DNA from: Ruegeria intermedia
Lineage (GTDB): Bacteria; Pseudomonadota; Alphaproteobacteria; Rhodobacterales; Rhodobacteraceae
Direction of reading: 5' to 3'
NCBI RefSeq assembly: GCF_900129345.1
Contig: NZ_FQVK01000015.1
Location: 1-64,000 of the forward strand
DNA: 64,000 nt
Position numbers and translations under genes: made by a program
Part shown: one piece after another, positions 54,788 to 63,163 of the stretch
How positions within the stretch are numbered: position 1 is the first letter of the stretch
Layout: the number at the start of each line of letters is the position of its first letter
The notes under the pieces: model-generated
Seen by the model: only the letters and a program-made list of their open reading frames with translations
Database searches by the model: none
What the model was told of the DNA's origin: nothing

Positions 54788-56770
54788 TCAGCCGTGCTGC
54801 GGGACCACCGGATCGGGCGCGGATGCCGAGCGGCTTTCGGGCGCGAAATCCTGCGGTCTTTGTGCGGCGAAGGCGTGTTCGGGCGTTGCGCGAATATCGG
54901 CCCAGCCCGGCGCACGCAAAAAGCCCGGCGTTCTGAGAACCAGACACAAGACCGAACTGCCCTCGGCATGGATCAGCCCCGCGCGCTGCAACCGGTCAAG
55001 GGCCTGCTCGACAGCTTTGGCGTCGTAACTGCCCATCAACCGCTTGCGCAAAAGATCCACCCCCATGATGGTCGGGCACAGGTCCAGAATGGATCGTTCG
55101 ACCTCGGACAGGTCATGGCTGACCGGGCATTCGGGGCGGCGGGAATCCACGACCCGGTCGCCGTCGAAATACAGCGCCGCCGCCGCGCTGGCCTGCCAAT
55201 CCTTCAGGCTGTGCAGCACCGGCTGCGCGCGCTGATCTGCCGAGGCTGAACCGTCCTCGAGAATGTCGAAATGATAGGCGTGATCCCACAACTCCTCGGG
55301 CGGAACCGCATAGACATGCGCATAGGGCTTTGCCGGCGCGACCTTGATGCCAAAGGCCTCGGGGCGTTCGAAATAGGGGCTGAACCGATCCGCCCGCACC
55401 GGTCCGACCGAGCCCGGCGGCTGCAGGTGCGCAAGCAACGGGATCAGACGGGACAGGTTGCGGAACGTCTCGGCGGTCTCGCAGGGAAAGCCGTACAGAA
55501 AGCACCATTCGACGAACACGCCCGCCTCGGCGCACAGCTTGAGCGTCTGGATGTTCTGAATCCCGGAAACGCCCTTTTTCATGTGCATCAGGCTGGCCGT
55601 GTCAAAGGTCTCGATCCCCGGCTGGACCTTGCGGATGCCCGCATCGGCCAGCGCCGCGATCACCGACGGGGACAGGTTCGACTTCACCTCGTAATGCATC
55701 AGAAACGGGCGCTCGTCGCGGGCAAGCCGCGGAATCAGCGTCCTGAGGTAGCGATGGTCCAGAATATTGTCGACGACCACGATGTCAGGCCCGTACAGGT
55801 CGGCCAGGTGGCGGAACTCGGCAAGCGCCCGGTCCGGGGACTTGCTGCGATACGCCATCGTCTGACCGTTCAGACCGCAGAACGTGCAATGGTGCTTGGC
55901 ACCCCACCAGCATCCGCGTGATGTCTCGATCGTGGGCGAAGGCGTCAGGATGTCGGACAATCCCGGCGTCTGTTCGAACCGATCGAAGAACGCGCTGAAA
56001 TCCGGGATCGGCAAGGCATCGAGATCTGCCGTCAGACGCGGCGGCTGCCCGGGGCGGTCCTGCCGCAGGTCCGAGCGCGTCAACATCCCGCGCACGGCGG
56101 GCAGGTCGCGCCGGGTTCGCACCTTGTCGAGAAATTCGGCAAAGGCTTGCTCGCCTTCGCCCTGGCACACGGCATCCAGTTCGGGGTGCGCCCGCAAAAG
56201 CGCCTCGCCCAGCGGCCCCTCGCAATTGGCGCCCCCCATGACGATCACCAGGTCGTCGGATCGTTTCCTGAGGGCCCGCACAAGCGCGACCGACGCCATC
56301 ACCTGCTGGAACGAGGATGTGATCCCGACCACGGTCGGGGCGCATGACATCACCTCGTCGGCGCAGCGCTCCACGAAATCCCGCGTCAGTTTTCGGGCAG
56401 CCAACGCGCTATGCACATAGGTCAGCCACTCGACCCCCTCGACATGGTCGCCCAGGACGTCCAGCAGATAGGCCATCGCATCCGGCTCGGGGCGCGGATG
56501 GACCAGATCACTGAACAGCCACTCTCCTAACAGGGCCTGATAGACCTTGCCATCGGACAGCAGGAAATAGTCGTCAAGGCCGATGGTTTCGGCAAAGTCG
56601 AAGCTGAAGTATTTTTCGGTGGTCGCGACCCCGGCGTCCCTGGCCATTGTCGCCAGCAGCGATATCCCCAGCGCGGGATGCTGCAGCGAGGAAAACGGCA
56701 TCGACACCAGGCACAGGCGCTGACCCGCCGCAGGTTGCGACGTCACATGACCCGGCGGCGTCTCGCTCAT
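54788..56770 (-). CDS. RiPP-maturation radical SAM C-methyltransferase (B12-dependent)
   Basis: This 660-aa protein has an N-terminal B12-binding-like region (about residues 15-215, with VVGITSSFQQVM and VMGGANCEG) and a radical SAM core with an unusual Cys287-x7-Cys295-x2-Cys298 cluster in SRGCWWGAKHHCTFCGLNG. The family signature RSKSPD follows, then a C-terminal extension with a winged-helix-like part. These features match peptide-maturation radical SAM methyltransferases. It lies 6 bp downstream of the putative precursor gene, so it likely methylates unactivated carbons in that peptide. Confidence 0.88.
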   Translation of the reverse strand: MSETPPGHVTSQPAAGQRLCLVSMPFSSLQHPALGISLLATMARDAGVATTEKYFSFDFAETIGLDDYFLLSDGKVYQALLGEWLFSDLVHPRPEPDAMAYLLDVLGDHVEGVEWLTYVHSALAARKLTRDFVERCADEVMSCAPTVVGITSSFQQVMASVALVRALRKRSDDLVIVMGGANCEGPLGEALLRAHPELDAVCQGEGEQAFAEFLDKVRTRRDLPAVRGMLTRSDLRQDRPGQPPRLTADLDALPIPDFSAFFDRFEQTPGLSDILTPSPTIETSRGCWWGAKHHCTFCGLNGQTMAYRSKSPDRALAEFRHLADLYGPDIVVVDNILDHRYLRTLIPRLARDERPFLMHYEVKSNLSPSVIAALADAGIRKVQPGIETFDTASLMHMKKGVSGIQNIQTLKLCAEAGVFVEWCFLYGFPCETAETFRNLSRLIPLLAHLQPPGSVGPVRADRFSPYFERPEAFGIKVAPAKPYAHVYAVPPEELWDHAYHFDILEDGSASADQRAQPVLHSLKDWQASAAAALYFDGDRVVDSRRPECPVSHDLSEVERSILDLCPTIMGVDLLRKRLMGSYDAKAVEQALDRLQRAGLIHAEGSSVLCLVLRTPGFLRAPGWADIRATPEHAFAAQRPQDFAPESRSASAPDPVVPQHG

Positions 56771-56776
56771 GCGGGA

Positions 56777-57058
56777 TTACGCGCAGCGCGGGCGAAGCAC
56801 ACCGTCGGATGTCTGTTCGTAGGCTGCCTTGATGTCCTGCATCGCGGTCTTCAGATCCGACTCACCGGCAAAGACCGAACTGATGGCGCCCAGAAGCTTG
56901 CGCGCGTGGTCATCCTGATCCAGCGTGATGCCAAGCCGGTCCACGACCTCTTCGGGGTTCTTGATGAACGCGTTGCGGAACGCCTCGTCCAGCACCCCGC
57001 GCCCGATGATGGTCTGGACGTCTTCCAAAGTCAGTCCACGAGTATGGTGATCGGTCAT
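56777..57058 (-). CDS. Putative RiPP precursor (Os1348/NHLP-like leader)
   Basis: This 93-aa peptide has a leader with LTLEDVQTIIGRGVLDEAFR and then IKNPEEVVDRLGITL, close to the Os1348 and nitrile-hydratase-like leader pattern. The likely core is the C-terminal part (about residues 65-93), ending TSDGVLRPRCA with a single Cys. No Gly-Gly cleavage site is evident. The ATG at 57058 has GGGGGCAG upstream. It is the first gene of a two-gene unit with the radical SAM gene, divergent from the cyclase-ATPase. Confidence 0.75.
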   Translation of the reverse strand: MTDHHTRGLTLEDVQTIIGRGVLDEAFRNAFIKNPEEVVDRLGITLDQDDHARKLLGAISSVFAGESDLKTAMQDIKAAYEQTSDGVLRPRCA

Positions 57059-57254
57059 TTCTGCCCCCAATTTCTTAAAACCATGCGCGACTGGTATAGT
57101 GTTATTGGAGAAAACTCAACGATTAAGCACCCTGCGCCCTCGGCCAGTCCCGGCGGCGACTGCGCCGATGATCTGGCGTCGGCCATACGGATCGGGCTGG
57201 AATATTCCGGGCGGACCAGACATACTCGCATCCGACCGGGGGGAGCCTTCGAGA

Positions 57255-60119
57255 ATGCGGAGTCGGGTACAGATCGAGCCAACCGAGCGCCGAATGTGTT
57301 CGGTGCTTTTTGCCGACATCGTGCGTTCGACCATGATCATCGGCGACCTGGACCCCGAAGACGCGGTCAGCCATCTGGGGCCGGTGATCGAACAGATCAT
57401 GACCATCTGCGAAAAGAACGGCGCGACCACGCTGTTCACCGGGGACGGCGCGCTGGCGGTCTTCGGCACGCCCCACGCCGACGAGGACCACGCCGCAAAG
57501 GCGATTGCCAGCGCGCAGGAGATCATCCGCCAGATCGCCGGGAAGGGAGATCAGAGCCCCGACGTCCGCATCGGAATCCACGCCGGCGAACTGCTGGTCA
57601 GCGATCTGCAGCACACCCAGGGGCGCGAGCAGGCCTTTCTCGGGCCGGTCATGAACATCTCGAGCAAGATCGAGGCCGCCGCCCGCAAGAACGTGGTGAC
57701 GGTCTCGGAAACGGTCATCCAAAGCGTCGGAACCCTGTTCGACCATGAACCCGTCGGCGAATTGCAGATCGACGGGCGCAACAAGACGCTGAAACTGTTC
57801 GAGATCAAGGCCCGCAACGAGCAACTGTCCCGGTGGGCATCGCAGGCACGTCGCGACCGCTCGCCCCTGGTCGGGCGCGAGGCCGAATTGGCCCGGCTGC
57901 GCGAGGCCTGGTCCAGGGCCTGCCAGGGTGAGGGCAACTCGGTCCTGCTGCTTGGCGCGGCGGGGGTCGGAAAGTCGCGCCTGACCCACGAACTGGTGGA
58001 AGACATCGCGCCCGAGGCGGTCGATCTGTGGGAGTTCAATTGCTTCTCGCTGGATCAGACGGCTGCCTATCTTCCGATCATCCGCGCCTTGAACGCCCGC
58101 CTGAAACTGTCCGACTGCCGGTCGGACGCCGAGTTGGAAGCGAAGCTGTCGAAGGGGATCGGGAACACCAGGTTCCTGGACAATCACACCAGACAGGCCC
58201 TGTTTTCGATCTTTCGCCGCGCCCGCACCGAAGTCGAACAGGCCGCCGGCGACCCATCGCGCCGGCGCCGCAAACTGAACGACATCCTGTCCAGGATGAT
58301 CCTGTCGACCCGGAAAGAGAAACCGCTTCTTCTGTTGTTCGAGGATCTTCACTGGGCGGACCAGGGCACATTGGACGTGGTTCAGGAGTTGCTCTCACGC
58401 ATCTCCTTCCTGCGGGTTCTCGTGGTGCTCACTTCACGCAACGCGACGCCCTTCACAAGCGATCAGAAAGGCAGGTTGCAGCTGCTTCCGGTCCCCCCGC
58501 TTGGCGAGGACGACTGCAGGGAATTGATTTCGCGCCTGTTGGGGCCACGGGGCGACGACGGCCTGCTGCGCGACTTCGTCGACACCATGAGCGGCCGCAC
58601 CCCGTTGTTCGTCGAGGAATTCGCCCACCATCTGCGAGACCGGCTGGACCGGACACAAAACAGCCAAAGCCTGCACCGCAACCTTGCCGATCTGGAAGTG
58701 CCGGCCCGCATCCAGCCTCTCATCGCCTCACGGATCGACACGCTGGACAGCGAAAACAAAAAGGCGCTTCAGGTTGCCGCGGTCGGCGGTCTGCGCTGGA
58801 CGTGGAGTACGCTGACCGAAACGCTTCAGCGCCTGGGATTCGAAGCCCAACCCCGGCTGACGGCCCTGATCGAGAACGGCTTTCTGGAAACCTACGGCCC
58901 CGCGGAAAACCAGCAGATCCGGTTCAGCCACGCGCTGGTGCAGAAAGTCGGCTATCGCAGCATTCCGCGTCTGCGCCGATCGCGCCTGCACCGGGCCATC
59001 TTCGAGGCCCTGCACGCCGGCGCGGACACCGATGATCTGGAAATCGCCCAGGCCATCGCCCGCCATGCCGATCAGGGTAAGCTGTGGCAGGAGGCAACCG
59101 AAGCCTATCTGCGCTGCGGCGAGCTTGCCAGCCGAATGTTCTCGTTCGAGGCGGCGGTTTCGTATTTCGACAACGCGCTGCGTTGCGTCGGCAGGCTGAA
59201 GGCCGAGACCGGGGCTCAGAACGTGTACGAACTTGAACTGCGGGTTCGTCGGGGCCTGCGCGTCTCGCTGGTGGCCAGCGGAAATTTCCGCCGCATTCTC
59301 GAAATCTCGCAAGAAGCCGAGAAATTATGCGATGACGCGGGGGACAGGGTCTCGAAGATCACGTCGCAGATCGATCAGGGGATCATGACGACGATCCTGT
59401 TCGATATTCGTGACGCGCGCCGAATTTCGCAACGCGCCCTGGACAGCGCAACCGAACTGGGCGATGCCCGGCTGCAGGCCAACGCAGCCTTTGCCTTGGC
59501 GCAGGCCGCCTGGTTCCACGGAGACTACGAGAGCGCCAAGACGGCGATCGACCATCACGCCGGTCTTTTTCAGAGCGAGTTCCGCACCGTCGAAACCGGA
59601 ACGACCGGGTCGATTTCAGTGCTGGGAATCGCGACCCGGGCCAACGCCCAAAGCATGTTGGGCCAATTCGACAAGGCCGAGGACGACATTCGCGAAGCGC
59701 TGGAAATCGCGGCCGAGACGGGCAAGGTGTATGACCGCAGCTTCGCCCTGATCGCGCGCGGGATCAGTTGCTGGAAGGCAGAAGACGACACGCGAGCAGC
59801 AGAGGCATTGCGCATGGCACTGAAGATCTCCAGCGAAGCCGGGATCGATGTTCTCAGTTGCTTTGCAGCAGCGCCGCTCGCCCGTGTGCTGACCCGAAAC
59901 AGGGACTTCACGGATGCGCGACTTGTCCTGACCAAGAGCCTAGGTCTTGCGCGGGAAATGCAGATGGAAGCCTTTGTCGCCTGGCTGTTGAGTGCCGAGA
60001 TTTGCGTTCTGCAGGAAGAGGGCCGCGCCGGCGAAGCCGAGGAAGCCGCCGCGGAGCTGGCAGACCTTTGCCGGCGGAACGGATATTTCGGATGCGACCC
60101 AACGTTGACTTGTTTCTAA
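57255..60119 (+). CDS. Adenylate/guanylate cyclase-AAA ATPase-TPR regulator
   Basis: This 954-aa protein has an N-terminal class III cyclase domain, metal Asp21 (FADIVRST) and Asp64 (FTGDGALAVF). The conserved Asn134 is present, but the transition-state Arg is replaced by Lys138 (MNISSK). A P-loop ATPase follows (LGAAGVGKS, 233-241; LLLLFEDLHWAD) and then helical repeats of TPR type to the end. It resembles large cyclase-ATPase-TPR signal proteins. The last residues (GCDPTLTCF) run into IS debris, so the C-terminus may be truncated or altered. The ATG at 57255 has GGAG upstream; the frame is open from 57099. Confidence 0.82.
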   Translation: MRSRVQIEPTERRMCSVLFADIVRSTMIIGDLDPEDAVSHLGPVIEQIMTICEKNGATTLFTGDGALAVFGTPHADEDHAAKAIASAQEIIRQIAGKGDQSPDVRIGIHAGELLVSDLQHTQGREQAFLGPVMNISSKIEAAARKNVVTVSETVIQSVGTLFDHEPVGELQIDGRNKTLKLFEIKARNEQLSRWASQARRDRSPLVGREAELARLREAWSRACQGEGNSVLLLGAAGVGKSRLTHELVEDIAPEAVDLWEFNCFSLDQTAAYLPIIRALNARLKLSDCRSDAELEAKLSKGIGNTRFLDNHTRQALFSIFRRARTEVEQAAGDPSRRRRKLNDILSRMILSTRKEKPLLLLFEDLHWADQGTLDVVQELLSRISFLRVLVVLTSRNATPFTSDQKGRLQLLPVPPLGEDDCRELISRLLGPRGDDGLLRDFVDTMSGRTPLFVEEFAHHLRDRLDRTQNSQSLHRNLADLEVPARIQPLIASRIDTLDSENKKALQVAAVGGLRWTWSTLTETLQRLGFEAQPRLTALIENGFLETYGPAENQQIRFSHALVQKVGYRSIPRLRRSRLHRAIFEALHAGADTDDLEIAQAIARHADQGKLWQEATEAYLRCGELASRMFSFEAAVSYFDNALRCVGRLKAETGAQNVYELELRVRRGLRVSLVASGNFRRILEISQEAEKLCDDAGDRVSKITSQIDQGIMTTILFDIRDARRISQRALDSATELGDARLQANAAFALAQAAWFHGDYESAKTAIDHHAGLFQSEFRTVETGTTGSISVLGIATRANAQSMLGQFDKAEDDIREALEIAAETGKVYDRSFALIARGISCWKAEDDTRAAEALRMALKISSEAGIDVLSCFAAAPLARVLTRNRDFTDARLVLTKSLGLAREMQMEAFVAWLLSAEICVLQEEGRAGEAEEAAAELADLCRRNGYFGCDPTLTCF

Positions 60120-60440
60120 CGGCACCAATCACATTCCAGGCAAACTGTCCGCGCCGCAACTTCTGCTGCTCTCCAATCTTTGGGCGGACTTCGACGTAAC
60201 TCAAGGCCCTCTTTGTTGCGGCTGATAGGGTTGGTTTCGTTTTTTTCGGCCGATGGGCCATAATCGGGGGTTTGCCGCCAAGGGCGGAACGTGGGCGCAT
60301 GCGAATATAGAACTCGACCAACATGCGGTCGCCTGCCTTTGCCTCTGCCCCCGTCTCCCAAGCGTGCAAGTATGCGCAGCCGCACTTCAGGCTCGGCCAC
60401 AATCGCTCGACGAAGATGTGACGTTGCTGAACTGATGCGG
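60120..60440 (-). pseudogene. IS3-family transposase C-terminal remnant
   Basis: The minus strand reads HIFVERLWPSLK, then YLHAWETGAEAKAGDRM and FYIRMRPRSALGGKPP, the end of IS3-type orfB (integrase core tail). The part before QQRHIF has no transposase similarity, so the element is truncated at about 60435. No full inverted repeats were found. Confidence 0.75.
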
Positions 60441-60450
60441 TGGATGCCCC

Positions 60451-60682
60451 TTGGAGGAGTTGGCGCACACGAGCTTTTCGCGCGACCACTGGGCCAAATT
60501 CCAAAGCACAAACCCACTGGAGCGTCCGAACAAGGCGATCAAGCGCCGAACCAACGCGGTCGGCGTCCGGACGCTCTCTCGAACCGGTGGCGATCACGCG
60601 GCGCCGAATGATGCTGGAAACCGTCGCCGCCAATTGCGCCACTGACCCCATGGCCCCGGTGAAGATCGCCGCCCCGTAACTG
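60451..60682 (+). pseudogene. IS256-family transposase C-terminal remnant
   Basis: The plus strand encodes SRDHWAKFQSTNPLERPNKA, then IKRRTNAVGV. After a frameshift near 60575 comes MMLETVAAN, the order seen at the end of mutator-type (IS256) transposases. It is inverted relative to the IS3 remnant next to it. The rest of the element is lost. Confidence 0.75.
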
Positions 60683-61109
60683 CGGCCGAGCCAAAGTCGA
60701 AGCGCAAGGTTGCATCATGCCCCGGGACACGATCATGAAGTCCGGCGCGAGGCCGAAGTTGCCACAAGGAGGTTCACCAGCACTGTTGAGATTGATCCAG
60801 GATTCGCGGGTACACCTGCGACGGAAAATGTTTCGGCACGGACCTGGACACGACACAGCCTTTCGTTCTGTTTCGTTTTGACAAGTCAGCCTCCGGGTCG
60901 GCGGCGCAGATACTGGCCAAAGTTCTGAATGCCGAAGCCGTCACAGACAGATTTTTAAGATGTGTGGCTCCGGGACTTTCCCCGGAGATTGCTCTGACAG
61001 TCACTCGAAAAGGTTGTTGAAAATCAAACGCCCGCCAAGCGAAAAACCGGCCGGCGTTGCTGTTGTGTCCCGTAACCCGGAATACGCCCCCAGATTCTTT
61101 GGGCCTTTT
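60683..61109. other. Intergenic stretch without recognised genes
   Basis: These 427 bp have short frames only, none with a family pattern or a convincing ribosome-binding site. They adjoin the IS debris and are probably more decayed mobile DNA. I see no tRNA or attachment site. Confidence 0.5.
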
Positions 61110-62093
61110 TCATGGCAGCAGAATCGTGCTGCCGGTGGTCTTGCGCGCCTCGAGCGCGCGATGCGCCTCGGCAACTTCATCCAGCGCAAACCGCTGGTCG
61201 ATATGGATCTTGACCTCGGCGCCGGTGACCTTGTTGAACAACCGGCGGGCCATTGCCTGACAGACCGAGTGGTCGGCGATGTGGGTGAACAGAGTCGGGC
61301 GGGTGATCTTCAGCGACCCTTTCTTGGCCAAAATCCCGATGTCGAACAGCGGCACCGGCCCCGAGGCATTCCCGAACGAGATCATCATGCCCAGCGGCTT
61401 GAGGCAGTTCAGCGACCCGTTGAACGTGTCGGCCCCGACCGAATCCATCACCACGTCGACACCTTTGCCGCCGGTGATCTCGGCCACGCGGGATTCGAAA
61501 TCTTCGGTGCGATAGTTGATGCAATGGGTCGCGCCGTTGAACATCGCCAGCCGGCACTTGTCATCGGTGCCCGCGGTCCCGATCAGCTTTATCCCTTCGG
61601 ACTTGGCCCACTGACAGGCGATCAGGCCCACGCCCCCGGCCGCGGCGTGGAACAGAACCGTGTCGCCCCGCTTGAGCGGCGTGGTGCGGTGGAACAGGTA
61701 TTCGACCGTCAGCCCCTTGAGCATCATGGCCGCCGCCGTCTCGAATGAAATCCCGCCGGGCAGCGGGCAGACCTGGGCCGCCGGCATCACCCGCGCCTCG
61801 CAATAGGCGCCCGGCGGCATGGCGGCATAGGCCGCGCGCTGGCCGGGTTGCAGATGGGTTACCCCCTCGCCCACCGCCTCGATCACGCCGGCGGCCTCCA
61901 TGCCCAGCGCATGCGGCAGGTCCAGCGGATACAGGCCCGAACGTTGGTAGACATCGATGAAATTCAGCCCGCAGGCATGGTGCCGGATCACAACCTCGCC
62001 GGGCCCGGGATCGCGCAGCGGTCTGTCCTCGATCTTCAGGACCTCGGGGCCGCCGGTTTCATGGATGACAACGGTACGCGCCGTTTTCTGCAT
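61110..62093 (-). CDS. Quinone oxidoreductase (zeta-crystallin type)
   Basis: This 327-aa MDR protein starts MQKTARTVVIHETGGPEVLK and has HACGLNFIDVYQRSGLYPLD and the nucleotide site HAAAGGVGLIACQWAK. This is the QOR group that reduces quinones with NADPH. The ATG at 62093 has AGGAGG five bases upstream; a GTG two codons earlier is rejected. It has no visible operon partner. Confidence 0.93.
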   Translation of the reverse strand: MQKTARTVVIHETGGPEVLKIEDRPLRDPGPGEVVIRHHACGLNFIDVYQRSGLYPLDLPHALGMEAAGVIEAVGEGVTHLQPGQRAAYAAMPPGAYCEARVMPAAQVCPLPGGISFETAAAMMLKGLTVEYLFHRTTPLKRGDTVLFHAAAGGVGLIACQWAKSEGIKLIGTAGTDDKCRLAMFNGATHCINYRTEDFESRVAEITGGKGVDVVMDSVGADTFNGSLNCLKPLGMMISFGNASGPVPLFDIGILAKKGSLKITRPTLFTHIADHSVCQAMARRLFNKVTGAEVKIHIDQRFALDEVAEAHRALEARKTTGSTILLP

Positions 62094-62285
62094 GCTCACC
62101 TCCTGAAATCTGCTGCCAAGCTAGCACGCCTGCACGACAGGGCAATCACCCGATCTCGGAACAGTGAAGTGCATGGCTGCCGGAATGTGGTAGATTGAAG
62201 TTGGGCGTTGCCGGGTCATCCGGCCACGGACAACCCGATGCCGGATGCACTCCGCGGCGCGAATGGGCCAAGGAAAGGGATCAAG

Positions 62286-63143
62286 ATGGCAAAAACGATC
62301 GGCAATCCAGTCAGCTGGGCCGCCCGCAATCTGGGTGCGACCAGCGAGCATATCGCGGAAAACGTCACAGGCATCGGCAGCGCAGATACACGGCACCTGC
62401 CGCAGGTGCGCAGGCTGACCCTGCAGGACCTGCGGGCCTGCCTGAAGGCCGGATACGAGGATTTCAAGGCGGTTCGCGCCGACGCGATCTTCATCGTCCT
62501 GATCTATCCGATCGCCGGGCTGGTGATGTTCGGGCTTGGCATGCAGGCCGACATGGTGCCGCTGCTGGCCCCGCTGATCGCGGGCTTTGCCCTGATCGGA
62601 CCGGTGGCGGCACTTGGCCTGTACGAAATCAGCCGCCGACGCGAACAGGGGCACGAGGTGCATTGGCTGGACGCGTTCGGCGTGTTCCGCTCGCCGTCAC
62701 TGGGCGCGATTCTGGCGCTGGGCTTCTACCTGGTGATGTTGCTGCTGGTGTGGCTGGCGGCGGCGCATGCGATTTTCTTGCACACGATGGGGCCACAGGC
62801 GCCAACCGCGCTGGGCCAGTTCCTGATCCAGGCCGTCACAACCAGCGCAGGGTGGACCATGATCCTGGCCGGTACCCTGGTGGGCTTTGGCTTTGCGCTG
62901 GTCGCGCTGGCCATCAGCGTGGTCAGCTTTCCCCTGCTTCTGGACAGGAAGGTCGGCCTGCCGGTGGCCGTCGTCACCTCGGTCCGGGTGCTGCGGCGCA
63001 ACCCCCGGGTCATTTTGACATGGGGATGCATCGTGGCCGCATTTCTGGTTCTGGGGGCGCTTCCGCTGATGCTGGGGCTGATCGTGGTGATCCCGGTTCT
63101 GGGTCACGCCACCTGGCACCTGTACCGCCGGGCCGTCGCCTGA
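62286..63143 (+). CDS. DUF2189 membrane protein
   Basis: This 285-aa protein has an N-terminal soluble part (about residues 1-65) with RRLTLQDLRACLKAGYEDFK and then about six membrane segments in the DUF2189 pattern (FALIGPVAALGLYEISRRRE). The function is unknown. The ATG at 62286 has AAGGGATCAAG upstream. It is convergent with the partial oxidoreductase at the window end. Confidence 0.85.
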   Translation: MAKTIGNPVSWAARNLGATSEHIAENVTGIGSADTRHLPQVRRLTLQDLRACLKAGYEDFKAVRADAIFIVLIYPIAGLVMFGLGMQADMVPLLAPLIAGFALIGPVAALGLYEISRRREQGHEVHWLDAFGVFRSPSLGAILALGFYLVMLLLVWLAAAHAIFLHTMGPQAPTALGQFLIQAVTTSAGWTMILAGTLVGFGFALVALAISVVSFPLLLDRKVGLPVAVVTSVRVLRRNPRVILTWGCIVAAFLVLGALPLMLGLIVVIPVLGHATWHLYRRAVA

Positions 63144-63163
63144 AGCACGCGGGACAGCCCTCC

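Noticed and set aside
60710..60928. Small ORF of 72 codons after the IS debris
   Set aside because: No ribosome-binding site and no recognisable motif; it lies in probable decayed DNA.
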